Source: Rhizobium oryzicola
Lineage (GTDB): Bacteria > Pseudomonadota > Alphaproteobacteria > Rhizobiales > Rhizobiaceae
DNA length: 64,000 nucleotides
NCBI RefSeq assembly: GCF_030504645.1
Contig: NZ_JAUKWQ010000008.1
Location: forward strand, 62,001 to 126,000
Reading direction: 5' to 3'
Part shown: in pieces, positions 19,427 through 28,920 of the stretch
Position numbering within the stretch: the first letter of the stretch is position 1
Layout of the letters: each line of letters begins with the position of its first letter
Made by a program: the position numbers and the translations under genes
The notes under the pieces: generated by a model
What the model was told of the DNA's origin: nothing
Databases searched by the model: none
Seen by the model: only the letters and a program-made list of their open reading frames with translations

Positions 19427-21105
19427 GGCACCACTCCCTTCGGCAGACGGTCTGCCACCAGCTCCAGAACGGCCATCACGGCAATCACCATCACCACCAC
19501 GAGCACGGACAGCGCAGACGCCAGATTGAAGCTGCCACTGTCATCGAGATTGTAGATCGCCACGCCCAGCGTTTGTGTTCCCGCCGACCAGAGCAGCGCC
19601 GAGACCGTCAGCTCATGCGAGGCGATGAGGAAGACGAGAATGACCGAAGCCCCGCAGGCAGGCGCCATCAGCGGCATCAGGATGTCAATCATGCGCCGGA
19701 TGAACCCTGCACCCGCCAGCCGCGCCGCCTCTTCCAGCGACGGATCCAGCTGCCGGAACGCACTGACGACGGGCCGCAGGCTGACGGAGAGGAAGGCGGA
19801 GCAATAGGCCAGCAGTATGATCCAGAGCGTACCGTAAATGGTGACACCCACCAGCGGCAGTGGCCCGGCGCAGAGCAGGATGAAGGCAACGGCAATCACG
19901 ATGCCCGGCAGCGCATGGGGAATATCGGCAAGCCCCGACACCAGTGTCGCGACGCGCCGGCCACTTCTGACCACGAAATAGCAGACCGGCACCGAAATGC
20001 AGAGCAGGATGAGTGCGGCCAGCGACGACAGCAGCAACGAGTTCTGAAACGCCGTCCGCGTGATCGCCTGCCGGAAGATGATTTCCTCATAGGCGCGGAA
20101 GGTCACCGTCTTCATTGTCAGCGGCACACCATACGCAGGCGCCAGCGAACTCGCGACCAGCGCCAGCAGCGGCAGGAACAGGATCGCCGCCATGACGATC
20201 CACAGAAGAATTCCGACCGGCACCCGCAAGCGGCCCAGCTGGAAGGCAGCCGTTGGTCCGGACAGCCCCAACACACGGAAATCGCGACCGCGCAGCATCC
20301 TCTCCTCGACCAGAAGCCCGAGGATCGACAGCACAGCGATCAAGCCGGAAAGAATGGAGATGTCGCCGAAGGTGCTGGCGCCGAAACTGGCGAACTTCGA
20401 ATAGACGAGCGTCGTCAGCGTGTAGATCGAGGCCGGAATGCCGAGGATCGCCGGAATGCCGAAATTGCCGACGCAGGAGACGAAGGAGATAGCCGCACCG
20501 GCGATCAGCCCGGGCATGACCAGCGGAAAGATGATATGCGACAGCACCTGCCGGGGCGATGCGCCGGACAGCCGCGCCGCCTCAACGCCGTCTCGGGGAA
20601 TGGACAGCAGGCTGGCGCGGAGCGCGAGATAGACCAGCGGCGCATTCTGCACACCGTAGAGCAGCGCAATACCGCCCAGCGAATAGAGCGGCTGCGGGCT
20701 ACCAAGCGGCGGCGCAAGACCTATCGCCTTCAAAAGCGTGCTGGAGGGGCCGGTCATGCCGATCCAGGAGAGCGCCGTCACCTGCGGCGGGATCATCATC
20801 GGCAGCATGAACAGGAAGGCGAGGACGCCCCTGCCCCGCACGTTAAACAGCGTGAGCAGGAAGGCGAAGCTGCCGCCGATCAGAACCGAAATGACCGTGC
20901 CCCAGAGAGAGGTGATCAGCGTATTCCAGACCGCAAGCCAGAGCGAAGGCTCCAGAAGGATCTGATGATTGCCGCCCTTCACAAGCGACTGAAGGCCGGT
21001 CAGCGCCAACCGCCCCAGCGGCAACACGCTGAGCAGAAACAGGCAGAGGACCACAAACGGAAACAGCCAGCGCGGCTGGCTGTTTCCTGAAAACCTGGAC
21101 AGCAT
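19414..21105 (-). CDS. ABC importer permease, two fused BPD domains
   Basis: Membrane protein of 563 residues with about 12 hydrophobic segments and two tandem permease domains, as in FbpB-type ferric or 2-aminoethylphosphonate importers. EAA-like loops occur in both halves: EAARLSGASPRQVLSHIIFP in the first and EEAARLAGAGFIRRMIDIL in the second. The start follows the binding-protein gene by 12 nt and it overlaps the ATPase gene, so the three are one operon. Confidence 0.93.
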   Translation of the reverse strand: MLSRFSGNSQPRWLFPFVVLCLFLLSVLPLGRLALTGLQSLVKGGNHQILLEPSLWLAVWNTLITSLWGTVISVLIGGSFAFLLTLFNVRGRGVLAFLFMLPMMIPPQVTALSWIGMTGPSSTLLKAIGLAPPLGSPQPLYSLGGIALLYGVQNAPLVYLALRASLLSIPRDGVEAARLSGASPRQVLSHIIFPLVMPGLIAGAAISFVSCVGNFGIPAILGIPASIYTLTTLVYSKFASFGASTFGDISILSGLIAVLSILGLLVEERMLRGRDFRVLGLSGPTAAFQLGRLRVPVGILLWIVMAAILFLPLLALVASSLAPAYGVPLTMKTVTFRAYEEIIFRQAITRTAFQNSLLLSSLAALILLCISVPVCYFVVRSGRRVATLVSGLADIPHALPGIVIAVAFILLCAGPLPLVGVTIYGTLWIILLAYCSAFLSVSLRPVVSAFRQLDPSLEEAARLAGAGFIRRMIDILMPLMAPACGASVILVFLIASHELTVSALLWSAGTQTLGVAIYNLDDSGSFNLASALSVLVVVMVIAVMAVLELVADRLPKGVVPWRS

Positions 21106-21117
21106 GGACCGGATCGA

Positions 21118-22101
21118 TCAGCCGTTGGAACCGAAGATATCGGTGAAGGTCTTCAGGTCCTTGTCGCTGTTCTTCAGCGCATCCCCCGGGTTCAGCGGCA
21201 GAAGCTTGATCGTTTCGCGCGCCGGGAAACCAGCCGGAACCGGCATGCCGTTACGGGCCGGGATATAGCCGAGCTTCAGGAAGCCGTCCTGGCCTTTTTC
21301 CGACAGCACATAATCCACGAACTTCCTGGCGGCCTCGGCGTGCTTGGTGCCGGCAACGATCGCGACCGGCTCGGTCACGGCGGAAACGCCCTCTTCCGGG
21401 AAGACGAACTCCACCGGCGCGCCCTTGGCTTTTTCACGGATCGGCATGTAATCGACCACGAAGCCGTAGGCCTTCTCGCCACTGGCGACCGATTTCAGAA
21501 CGGCACCATTGCCGCCCGCTGCGGTTGCGCCATTGGCCTTGAGAGCCTTGATGTAATCCCAGCCGAGACCCGGCACATTGGCAAGCGTCTGGGCGTGGAT
21601 GAGAGCGGCACCCGAGGTGAGCGGGCTTGGCATGGTGACGAGACCCTTGGCTTCGGGCTTCGCCAGATCCTTCCAGCTCTTCGGCTTCATGCCGGCCTGG
21701 GTGTTGTACATGAAGCCTGTGGTGATGAGCTTGGTCGAGTAGTAATAGCCATCGGCGTCATAGAGAGATGCGTCATAGGCCTTCGCCTCTGGCGACTTGT
21801 AGGCCATCAGCAGCTTGTCCTGCTTCATGCGCTCGAACGTGACCGTGTCGGAAATCAGGAGAACGTCGGCAACCGGCGCACCCGCCTGGATCTCGGACAT
21901 CAGCTTTGCCATGATCTTCGGTGTACCGTCACGCACCCAATCGACCGAGATGCCGGGATTGGCGGCCTTGAACCCATCCACGGTGGCCTGCGCATCTTCG
22001 TTCGGCTGGCTGGTGTAGAGAACCAGATCAGCAGCCTGGGCGGAACTGGCAAAAACACCCAGCGCAATGACAGCGGAGAAAGCGGAAAGCAGCGTCTTCA
22101 T
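21118..22101 (-). CDS. ABC importer periplasmic binding protein
   Basis: Protein of 327 residues with a Sec signal (MKTLLSAFSAVIALGVFASSAQA) and the FbpA-like bilobal fold: LVLYTSQPNEDAQATVDGFK, DVLLISDTVTFERM, AYGFVVDYMPIREKAKG and IPARNGMPVP. The adjacent Tyr-Tyr pair that binds iron in ferric-binding proteins is not seen; the equivalent segment reads FVVDYMP. The ligand is therefore more likely an organic anion such as a phosphonate or sugar phosphate than Fe3+, an inference. First gene of the importer operon; AGGGG lies 6 nt upstream of the ATG. Confidence 0.9.
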   Translation of the reverse strand: MKTLLSAFSAVIALGVFASSAQAADLVLYTSQPNEDAQATVDGFKAANPGISVDWVRDGTPKIMAKLMSEIQAGAPVADVLLISDTVTFERMKQDKLLMAYKSPEAKAYDASLYDADGYYYSTKLITTGFMYNTQAGMKPKSWKDLAKPEAKGLVTMPSPLTSGAALIHAQTLANVPGLGWDYIKALKANGATAAGGNGAVLKSVASGEKAYGFVVDYMPIREKAKGAPVEFVFPEEGVSAVTEPVAIVAGTKHAEAARKFVDYVLSEKGQDGFLKLGYIPARNGMPVPAGFPARETIKLLPLNPGDALKNSDKDLKTFTDIFGSNG

Positions 22102-22127
22102 GGAGCACCCCTCAAGTTGGATGCTCC
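22102..22127 (-). promoter_or_regulatory. Hairpin over the ribosome-binding site of the binding-protein gene
   Basis: GGAGCA (22102-22107) and TGCTCC (22122-22127) are complementary and flank the Shine-Dalgarno region of the gene that starts at 22101. A 6-bp stem may modulate translation. The only evidence is complementarity. Confidence 0.3.
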
Positions 22128-22167
22128 GCTAAATCATGGGTGTCTAACAGAGATATGACAAAGCGGA

Positions 22168-22173
22168 ATTATA
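22168..22173 (-). promoter_or_regulatory. Candidate -10 element of the importer operon
   Basis: TATAAT on the minus strand, 66 nt upstream of the binding-protein start and beyond the aminotransferase terminator. No good -35 partner was found, so this is a weak call. Confidence 0.3.
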
Positions 22174-22200
22174 GAGGAAAGTTTCCGCAAAACGCAAAAC

Positions 22201-22228
22201 GGCCCCGTACACTGATACATACGGAGCC
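22201..22228 (-). terminator. Terminator of the aminotransferase gene
   Basis: GGCCCCGTA (22201-22209) and TACGGAGCC (22220-22228) form a stem with one G-U pair. On the minus strand it is followed by GTTTTGCGTTTT. It separates the aminotransferase from the importer operon. Confidence 0.85.
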
Positions 22229-22248
22229 GCGCGTTCGAAATTGTCGCC

Positions 22249-23475
22249 TCAGGCGGCCTTGGCTTCCGCGTTGCGGATCAGGCGGCCAAGACGCTGAATT
22301 CCTTCCTCGATCATCGCCTCGTTGGCGCAGGAGAAGGAGAGACGCAGCGTGTTGGCGCCGGAGCGATCGGCGAAGAAGGCCTGACCCGGAACGAAGGCAA
22401 CCTTTTCTGTCTCGATCGAACGGGCCAGCAGTTCGGCCCCGTCGAGATTCGCGGGCAGCGTAACCCAGACGAACATGCCGCCTTCCGGCTTTGTCCAGCT
22501 CGTCCCAACAGGCATGTACCTGGCGAGTGCCGCCAGCATGGCATTCCGGCGTGCGCTGTAGGCAGCCCTGATCTTGGCGACCTGCTCTTCGAAGAAGCGT
22601 TCCGCCACCGTGGTGATCGCGATCTGATTGATCGTCGATGAATGCAGATCAGCAGCCTGCTTCATCAACACCAGCTTACGGATGATGGAAGAGTTGGCAA
22701 CGACATAGCCGACGCGCAGGCCTGGCGCGAGCGTCTTGGAAAAGCTGCCGGAGTAGATGGTGCGCGTGTTCTCGATGCCGCCGGAACGCGCGATATCGAG
22801 CGCCATGATCGGCGGCACGGCCTCTCCATCGTAACGCAGATGCTGGTAGGCTGCGTCTTCGATGACGGCGATGTCCAGTTCGTCGGCGAGTTCGAGCAGC
22901 TTCTGGCGACCCTGCAGATCGACCGTCTCGCCCGTCGGGTTCGAGAAGTCGGCAGAAAGATAGGCGAACTTGACCGCGCCACCGTTCTTCGCCGCCGTTT
23001 CGCGATAGGCATCCGGCGTGCGATTGCCGCCCGGCGTCAACTGGTCGTAATTCGGCTCATAGGCGTTGAAGGCCTGCAGCGCGCCGAGATAGGTCGGCCA
23101 GGTCACTAGCGCCGTATCCTTCGGCGACAGGAACAGCTTGCCAAGGTAATCCAGCGCCTGCTGCGAACCCGACGTGATGAAGATGTTGTCGGCCCCGCAA
23201 GGGATGCCGAATTTCGCCATTTCACCGACCAGCCATTCGCGCAACGGTTTGTAGCCTTCGCTGACCGAATACTGCAGGGCGGCGTTCACCTGGGGGCCGG
23301 AAAAGATCTCCGCGTAGGCTTGGCTGAAGGCCACATCCGGAAACAGCGCCGGATCGGGAATGCCCCCGGCGAACGAGATGATGTCCGGCCGCTCCAGCAG
23401 CTTCAGCAGTTCGCGAATTTCAGAAGCGCGCATGCGCGACGAGCGCGTGGCGAAAATATGATCCCAATCCAGCAC
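22249..23475 (-). CDS. PLP-dependent aminotransferase, fold type I
   Basis: Enzyme of 408 residues, similar to the LysN/2-aminoadipate-type class I aminotransferases. Landmarks: ISFAGGIPDPALFP at the N-terminus, ITSGSQQALDYLGKLF, ADFSNPTGETV for substrate/PLP contacts, VIEDAAYQHLRYDG with the pyridine-N Asp, the Schiff-base lysine in SGSFSKTLAPGLRVGYV, and the carboxylate Arg in LRLSFS. Substrate not certain (aromatic, branched or aminoadipate). Located upstream of the importer operon but separated by a terminator. Confidence 0.9.
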   Translation of the reverse strand: MLDWDHIFATRSSRMRASEIRELLKLLERPDIISFAGGIPDPALFPDVAFSQAYAEIFSGPQVNAALQYSVSEGYKPLREWLVGEMAKFGIPCGADNIFITSGSQQALDYLGKLFLSPKDTALVTWPTYLGALQAFNAYEPNYDQLTPGGNRTPDAYRETAAKNGGAVKFAYLSADFSNPTGETVDLQGRQKLLELADELDIAVIEDAAYQHLRYDGEAVPPIMALDIARSGGIENTRTIYSGSFSKTLAPGLRVGYVVANSSIIRKLVLMKQAADLHSSTINQIAITTVAERFFEEQVAKIRAAYSARRNAMLAALARYMPVGTSWTKPEGGMFVWVTLPANLDGAELLARSIETEKVAFVPGQAFFADRSGANTLRLSFSCANEAMIEEGIQRLGRLIRNAEAKAA

Positions 23476-23725
23476 GGAGGTTTCCTCGAAATTTTGTTAT
23501 CGTCTCCACACAAAATCACGCAATAAATGATATGTCAACAATACTGACCTATCGAGTGAATTACGGTGGCTCGGGAACGCCTTAGCGGCGCAAGTACGCG
23601 GCGGCGGAGGATGAGAAGATTGTTTTGAGTCAAATGCCGAAACTCGGTGAAACAGAGCTTTCCAAAACAGGGATGGCGGCAGTAGTGTGCCGCCCATTCT
23701 TCAATGGACTATCAAGGTGCCAGCA

Positions 23726-24826
23726 ATGACCGCGACCTCGCACTCTCCTGAAATCACAATCGAATTCCACCAGTCTCCGGTTCCGGACGCTGACCGAATC
23801 CGCGCCCTGGAAACGCCGGGATTCGGCAAGGTGTTTACCGATCACATGGTGTTGGCCAAGTGGACTGCCGACAAAGGCTGGCACGATGCGAAGGTGACGG
23901 CGCGACGGCCGCTTGAACTCGATCCGGCCAGCGCCGTACTTCATTACGCGCAGGAAATCTTCGAGGGCATGAAAGCCTACAAGGCAGATGACGGCCGCAT
24001 TCTTCTCTTCCGGCCCGAAGAAAACGCCCGCCGATTCGCGCAATCAGCAGAGCGCATGGCGATGCCTGCCGTGCCGGAAGAACTCTTTCTGAAGGCAGTC
24101 GAGGAACTGGTCCGGATCGACAAGAACTGGATCCCCTCGGGCGACGCCAGCCTTTATCTTCGCCCCTTCATGTTTGCCAACGAGGCCTTCCTCGGGGTCC
24201 GTCCGGCACAGGAATATATCTTCTGCATCATCGCCTCGCCCGTCGGCGCCTACTTCAAGGGTGGCGCCAAGGCGGTGTCGCTCTGGGTGGAAACGGCATA
24301 TACGCGCGCAGCCGCTGGCGGCACAGGCGCTGCCAAATGCGGCGGCAACTATGCCGCAAGCCTCGTGGCGCAAGCCGAAGCCTACAAGAGAGAATGCGAC
24401 CAGGTCGTCTTCCTTGATGCTGCGGAGCACCGCTGGGTCGAAGAACTGGGGGGCATGAACGTCTTCTTCGTCATGAATGACGGATCGGTGGTCACCCCGC
24501 CGCTCGGCGGCACCATCCTGCCCGGCATCACGCGCGCTTCCGTGATCGTGCTTGCTGAAGAAAAGGGCCTGCGCGTCGAACAACGCCCCTACTCTTTCGC
24601 AGAGTGGCAGGCCGACGCGGCAAGCGGCAAACTGGTCGAAGCGTTCGCTTGTGGCACCGCTGCTGTTCTGGCGGGTATCGGTCTGGTCAAGCATTCCGCA
24701 GGCGAATTCCTGGTCGGCGACGGCCAGACCGGCAAGCTCACTACCGAACTGCGCGAAAAACTCGTCGGCCTGCAGAAGGGCGTCACCAACGACGAGCACG
24801 GCTGGACCCGCACCGTGTCAGCTTGA
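23726..24826 (+). CDS. ilvE: Branched-chain amino acid aminotransferase
   Basis: Fold type IV transaminase of 366 residues, the long BCAT form. It performs the last step of Ile, Leu and Val synthesis. Landmarks: LHYAQEIFEGMKAYK, FRPEENARRFAQSAERM, LYLRPFMFANE, the PLP lysine in GGTGAAKCGGNYAASL, VEELGGMNVFFV, and FACGTAAVLAGIG near the C-terminus. The start at 23726 follows AAGGTG; the frame is open 13 codons further upstream without a site. A hairpin terminator follows. Other branched-chain genes lie at 26852 (ilvC) and 45398-47785 (ilvIH). Confidence 0.95.
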   Translation: MTATSHSPEITIEFHQSPVPDADRIRALETPGFGKVFTDHMVLAKWTADKGWHDAKVTARRPLELDPASAVLHYAQEIFEGMKAYKADDGRILLFRPEENARRFAQSAERMAMPAVPEELFLKAVEELVRIDKNWIPSGDASLYLRPFMFANEAFLGVRPAQEYIFCIIASPVGAYFKGGAKAVSLWVETAYTRAAAGGTGAAKCGGNYAASLVAQAEAYKRECDQVVFLDAAEHRWVEELGGMNVFFVMNDGSVVTPPLGGTILPGITRASVIVLAEEKGLRVEQRPYSFAEWQADAASGKLVEAFACGTAAVLAGIGLVKHSAGEFLVGDGQTGKLTTELREKLVGLQKGVTNDEHGWTRTVSA

Positions 24827-24838
24827 GCATCACACGGA

Positions 24839-24866
24839 AAAGGCCGGAGCTTTCGCCCCGGCCTTT
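24839..24866 (+). terminator. Terminator of ilvE
   Basis: AAAGGCCGG (24839-24847) and CCGGCCTTT (24858-24866) form a perfect 9-bp stem. The T-run after it is short (TTTAACTT). Confidence 0.75.
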
Positions 24867-24940
24867 AACTTCTGCAAAGGCCGCGACGCGCAATAGACAG
24901 ATTCATTGGACCACAACCCGGCATCCCCGTATTGATAAAT

Positions 24941-24952
24941 ATAACCGGTTAT
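24941..24952. promoter_or_regulatory. Palindromic operator upstream of MarR-GNAT fusion 1
   Basis: ATAACCGGTTAT is a perfect 12-bp palindrome embedded in an AT-rich stretch 26 nt before the start codon. It has the size and position expected of a MarR-family autoregulatory operator. Binding is inferred. Confidence 0.55.
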
Positions 24953-24977
24953 GTATCATGGTGTGGAGGAGATCATC

Positions 24978-26153
24978 ATGACCAAAGATTTCGTTCGCGC
25001 CCACGGCTATCTGGCCCTTGGTACCCGGTTGAAAAGGCTGGGCGAGCGGATGCAGAATGACGTTGCCAATGTCTCGACGGAACTCGGCATGCCGACAGCG
25101 CCCGGTCTTTGGACGGCGCTTGGCGCGGTCGCGCAAAATGGCACCCTGACGATTGGCGGATTGGCTGAAGCGCTCGGCGTGAGCCAGCCTGCGGCGACAA
25201 AACTCACGGCCCGCCTGGTGGAAAGTGGCCTTATCTCCCTGACACAGGATGAAGCCGACAAGCGGACACGAACCCTTGCCGCTACGCCAGCCGGAACGGC
25301 ACTGGTCGATGCCGGGCAGAGAAAGCTTTGGCCTGCGGTCGAGGCTGCAGTTCGTGATCTGTGTGCTGACGCTTCCACATCCCTGATCGACAGGCTCGAC
25401 GCCATCGAAGCGGGCCTGTCCGCACTGCCGCTTGCTGAACGCATTCGTCAAAACCTCCAGGAAGGGAAACGCATGGCAATGCCTCTTGATCGCCCCATCT
25501 GGGCCGCCCTCTCCGGCCCGCACAGGCAAGTCTCCATAGGGACGGAGCGAGCACGCGCCTACGCGGCAGATATCGGCCCGCTCGCCGCAACACTGGACGA
25601 GACGCCGGAGACGCTTGCAGATCTGGCCGAACTTGTTGCGAATCGCGGCCCGCTGATTCTGCTTCAGGCGCACGCGCCCAAGATCCCGAACGGCTGTCGG
25701 GCGGACTTGGTTGCGGAGGCGGTACAAATGGTGGCGACGGACCAATTGAACCTGCCTGATCCGGGAGAGGTGATTACACTCGGCGACACGGATGCACCCG
25801 ACATGCTGGCGCTCGCGCAACTGACGGCACCCGGCCCTTTCGCCGCACGCACCCACACGCTCGGCCGGTTTTTCGGGATGCGTGTTGATGGGCGTCTCGT
25901 CGCGATGGCAGGCGAACGCATGCACTTTCAAGGCTACACGGAAGTCTCCGGCGTTTGCACGCATCCGGATTTTCGCGGTGCGGGCTTGGCCATGCGCTTA
26001 TGTGCAAAGGTCATCGAAGGCATCGTCCAGCGCGGCGATCGTCCCTTCCTGCATGCCTATGCAAGCAATATCGGGGCGATCAGGGTCTATGAACGGCTTG
26101 GCTTCCAAATCCGGCAGCAGTTCACGGTGACGAAACTCGTGCCTGACAGCTGA
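24978..26153 (+). CDS. MarR-GNAT fusion protein 1
   Basis: Protein of 391 residues. Residues about 1-140 form a MarR winged helix: TIGGLAEALGVSQPAATKLTARLVESGLIS is the reader helix and wing, with DKRTR. Residues about 150-270 are a linker of unassigned fold. The last about 110 residues are a GNAT acetyltransferase: SGVCTHPDFRGAGLAMRL carries the acetyl-CoA loop, then LHAYASNIGAIRVYERLGF. The ATG at 24978 follows GGAGGAGATCATC; an earlier in-frame ATG at 24951 lies inside the operator palindrome. A self-regulating regulator/acetyltransferase is inferred. The substrate is unknown. Confidence 0.88.
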   Translation: MTKDFVRAHGYLALGTRLKRLGERMQNDVANVSTELGMPTAPGLWTALGAVAQNGTLTIGGLAEALGVSQPAATKLTARLVESGLISLTQDEADKRTRTLAATPAGTALVDAGQRKLWPAVEAAVRDLCADASTSLIDRLDAIEAGLSALPLAERIRQNLQEGKRMAMPLDRPIWAALSGPHRQVSIGTERARAYAADIGPLAATLDETPETLADLAELVANRGPLILLQAHAPKIPNGCRADLVAEAVQMVATDQLNLPDPGEVITLGDTDAPDMLALAQLTAPGPFAARTHTLGRFFGMRVDGRLVAMAGERMHFQGYTEVSGVCTHPDFRGAGLAMRLCAKVIEGIVQRGDRPFLHAYASNIGAIRVYERLGFQIRQQFTVTKLVPDS

Positions 26154-26238
26154 AAAGGCGGAGCCAAAGCCCGCCCTTTCAGGGCCAGCATTTCATCATA
26201 AAGAAGCAATAGAAACTCGAACAAATAGATGTAGCGTG

Positions 26239-26259
26239 CTACCGTATGACGAACGGTAG
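26239..26259. promoter_or_regulatory. Inverted repeat upstream of the AT-rich orphan gene
   Basis: CTACCGT (26239-26245) and ACGGTAG (26253-26259) are a perfect 7-bp inverted repeat with a 7-nt spacer, 9 nt before the ATG. The half-site TACCGT also forms the TetR-side palindrome at 28588. Function is inferred. Confidence 0.4.
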
Positions 26260-26267
26260 GCCACAAT

Positions 26268-26816
26268 ATGACACCCCCGAAACTCAACGAGCAGCTCTGT
26301 AAGCATTCGTATTACGAAACTAACGAACGCATTGCTCGGATGGCATGCTTCGCCACATCAAAAAACATCGAAAAAATAGGTAACGGAGAATACCAGATAG
26401 TATCAGAGGAACTTGCTCACAAGGATCTCATCATCCTAGCAATTTCAATAAGGAGGCTGGCCGAACTCACAAAAAGCCAGCACCTTCTGAAAAAGAGAAA
26501 CCTCAAGATTGTCAAATCCGAATCTTACAAAAACGACCAGCAGGCCACCGACAACTGTTGGAATATCATTGGAAACATAATTCATAGCCAAGATATCGTA
26601 TTAACCAAGCATATTCCCCAATGTTTATCCAATGATATATACGAAATGATGAAAAACAGAATAGAAGTAGAAGCAATCATAGATGTTAAATCAGACAGAA
26701 AGCACACAAAGACGTTTTCTGCCGTACACTTCCTGAAGGAACTCGTTTCATACATGGAAGAAATCGAAGACATCCTCTCCGACAACAAAATATATGTCGG
26801 ATCTCTGTTCAGTTAG
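26268..26816 (+). CDS. AT-rich orphan protein
   Basis: Hydrophilic protein of 182 residues, rich in Lys, Ile, Asn and Ser, with no recognised domain, signal or membrane span. Base composition and codon use (AAA, ATA, AAT) differ sharply from the GC-rich neighbours, so recent acquisition is likely. It starts at MTPPKLNEQ; the ribosome-binding site is unclear. Its stop codon is inside the terminator hairpin at 26811. It sits alone between MarR-GNAT fusion 1 and convergent ilvC with no mobility gene beside it. The middle resembles a long helical bundle. Phage-defence or toxin cargo is possible but unsupported. Confidence 0.7.
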   Translation: MTPPKLNEQLCKHSYYETNERIARMACFATSKNIEKIGNGEYQIVSEELAHKDLIILAISIRRLAELTKSQHLLKKRNLKIVKSESYKNDQQATDNCWNIIGNIIHSQDIVLTKHIPQCLSNDIYEMMKNRIEVEAIIDVKSDRKHTKTFSAVHFLKELVSYMEEIEDILSDNKIYVGSLFS

Positions 26817-26838
26817 GGCCGAAAAATCGGCCCTAACT
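26811..26838. terminator. Bidirectional terminator between the orphan gene and ilvC
   Basis: A perfect 12-bp stem, AGTTAGGGCCGA (26811-26822) with 26827-26838, encloses AAAA. It includes the stop codon of the orphan gene and lies 13 nt from the ilvC stop. T-runs are poor in both directions, so efficiency is uncertain. Confidence 0.75.
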
Positions 26839-26851
26839 TCCCGTCAAATGA

Positions 26852-27910
<1,059 letters not shown>

Positions 27911-27928
27911 TCATGACCCTTGGGCAGC

Positions 27929-28570
27929 CTAATTGCCACCTTCGGAATTGGTATCGAGACCGTGCAACACCAGAAAGGCAGCAACCGCCTTCTTGGCCTG
28001 GCGTGCATTGTCTTTCAGGCCCGGTTCGCCCAGCAGCATGCGCACATGCAGATCCGAGACGATGAGGCCATAAAGCGTATGATAGGCACTGTCGGCATCC
28101 TCGAAGCGCAGCAAGCCCGCGCGGCGTCCCGCGTCCATCAGGCCGATGGCGCGGCGATCGATCTGCCGGCGTCCATGCTCGATCAAAAGCGTGCCGAGCT
28201 TTGAGCCTTCCCGGCTGGCCTGCCCCACCGCCAGACGGTTTAGCGCCAGCGAGACATCGCCGGACAGAACCTCAAGCAAATCGCGCCCGAAAACTTCCAG
28301 ATGTTCCCGCAAGAGATCCGCCGTCAGGCGTCCCCCACTGCGTTCGGCCGTGCGCACCTTGCTCGCCTGGTAGGCAATCATCGCTGCCAGAAGGCCATCG
28401 CGATCACCAAACCACTTATAAAGGCTTTCCTTGGAGCAATTGGCCGCACGGGCGAGACCGGAAGTGGTGAGCGCCTTCTCGCCGCCGCTCACCAGAAGCT
28501 TCAGCGCCTGTTCCAGAACAGCGTTCTGGCGTGGCGTAAACTCTGGCATGTCTGGCAACTGAACGGACAC
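27929..28570 (-). CDS. TetR/AcrR family regulator
   Basis: Protein of about 213 residues. The N-terminal HTH is around residues 15-60 (ALKLLVSGGEKALTTSGLARAANCSKESLYKWFGDRDGL); the C-terminal ligand domain is all-helical and not informative. The chosen start is GTG at 28570, where GGGAGG lies 5 nt upstream. A GTG at 28576 is too close to that site, and the ATG at 28549 lacks one. A 14-bp palindrome just upstream (28588) is its likely operator. Same strand as ilvC and upstream of it, so it may influence ilvC. Confidence 0.9.
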   Translation of the reverse strand: MSVQLPDMPEFTPRQNAVLEQALKLLVSGGEKALTTSGLARAANCSKESLYKWFGDRDGLLAAMIAYQASKVRTAERSGGRLTADLLREHLEVFGRDLLEVLSGDVSLALNRLAVGQASREGSKLGTLLIEHGRRQIDRRAIGLMDAGRRAGLLRFEDADSAYHTLYGLIVSDLHVRMLLGEPGLKDNARQAKKAVAAFLVLHGLDTNSEGGN

Positions 28571-28587
28571 TTCCACCTCCCGATAAA

Positions 28588-28601
28588 GTACCGTACGGTA
28601 C
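28588..28601. promoter_or_regulatory. TetR-type palindromic operator
   Basis: GTACCGTACGGTAC is a perfect 14-bp palindrome 18 nt upstream of the regulator start and extends imperfectly to CCGTACCGTACGGTAC on the minus strand. Size and site fit TetR autorepression. Inferred. Confidence 0.6.
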
Positions 28602-28920
28602 GGTTCCGCGTTCTAGCGTCCGAAAATCGGCGCGTCAAGCACTTTCATCGACCGGCTGATTGTTCCATGAACACTGCTTCACTCAGGAGTGAACAATCGA
28701 ATGTTCCATTATTTTGGCAACTGTCGATTTTCGCAAAGAAGAATTAAGCGTCTGATTTTGAAAAACATTTTAATCTTTGCGAGGCGGGCCGGCGACGCAA
28801 GCAATGCTGCAATGCAAAATGCGCAGGACCTACTGTAATTGAGCTGCAACAATCGCCTGCCTATGTCTGCGAAGCGCGAAGATTTGCTTCCGCTCATAAA
28901 CAGAAATAAAGGAAACACCC
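28602..28920. other. Intergenic stretch between tetR-like gene and a small secreted protein gene
   Basis: About 320 nt, noticeably AT-rich in the middle (28680-28790). It must carry promoters for the divergent gene pair. No RNA gene, repeat or frame with a ribosome-binding site was identified. Confidence 0.5.

Noticed and set aside
19348-21090. Long plus-strand frame of about 580 codons opposite the permease gene
   Set aside because: Composed of Arg/Gln/His-rich low-complexity sequence typical of a shadow frame; the minus-strand permease has clear membrane segments.
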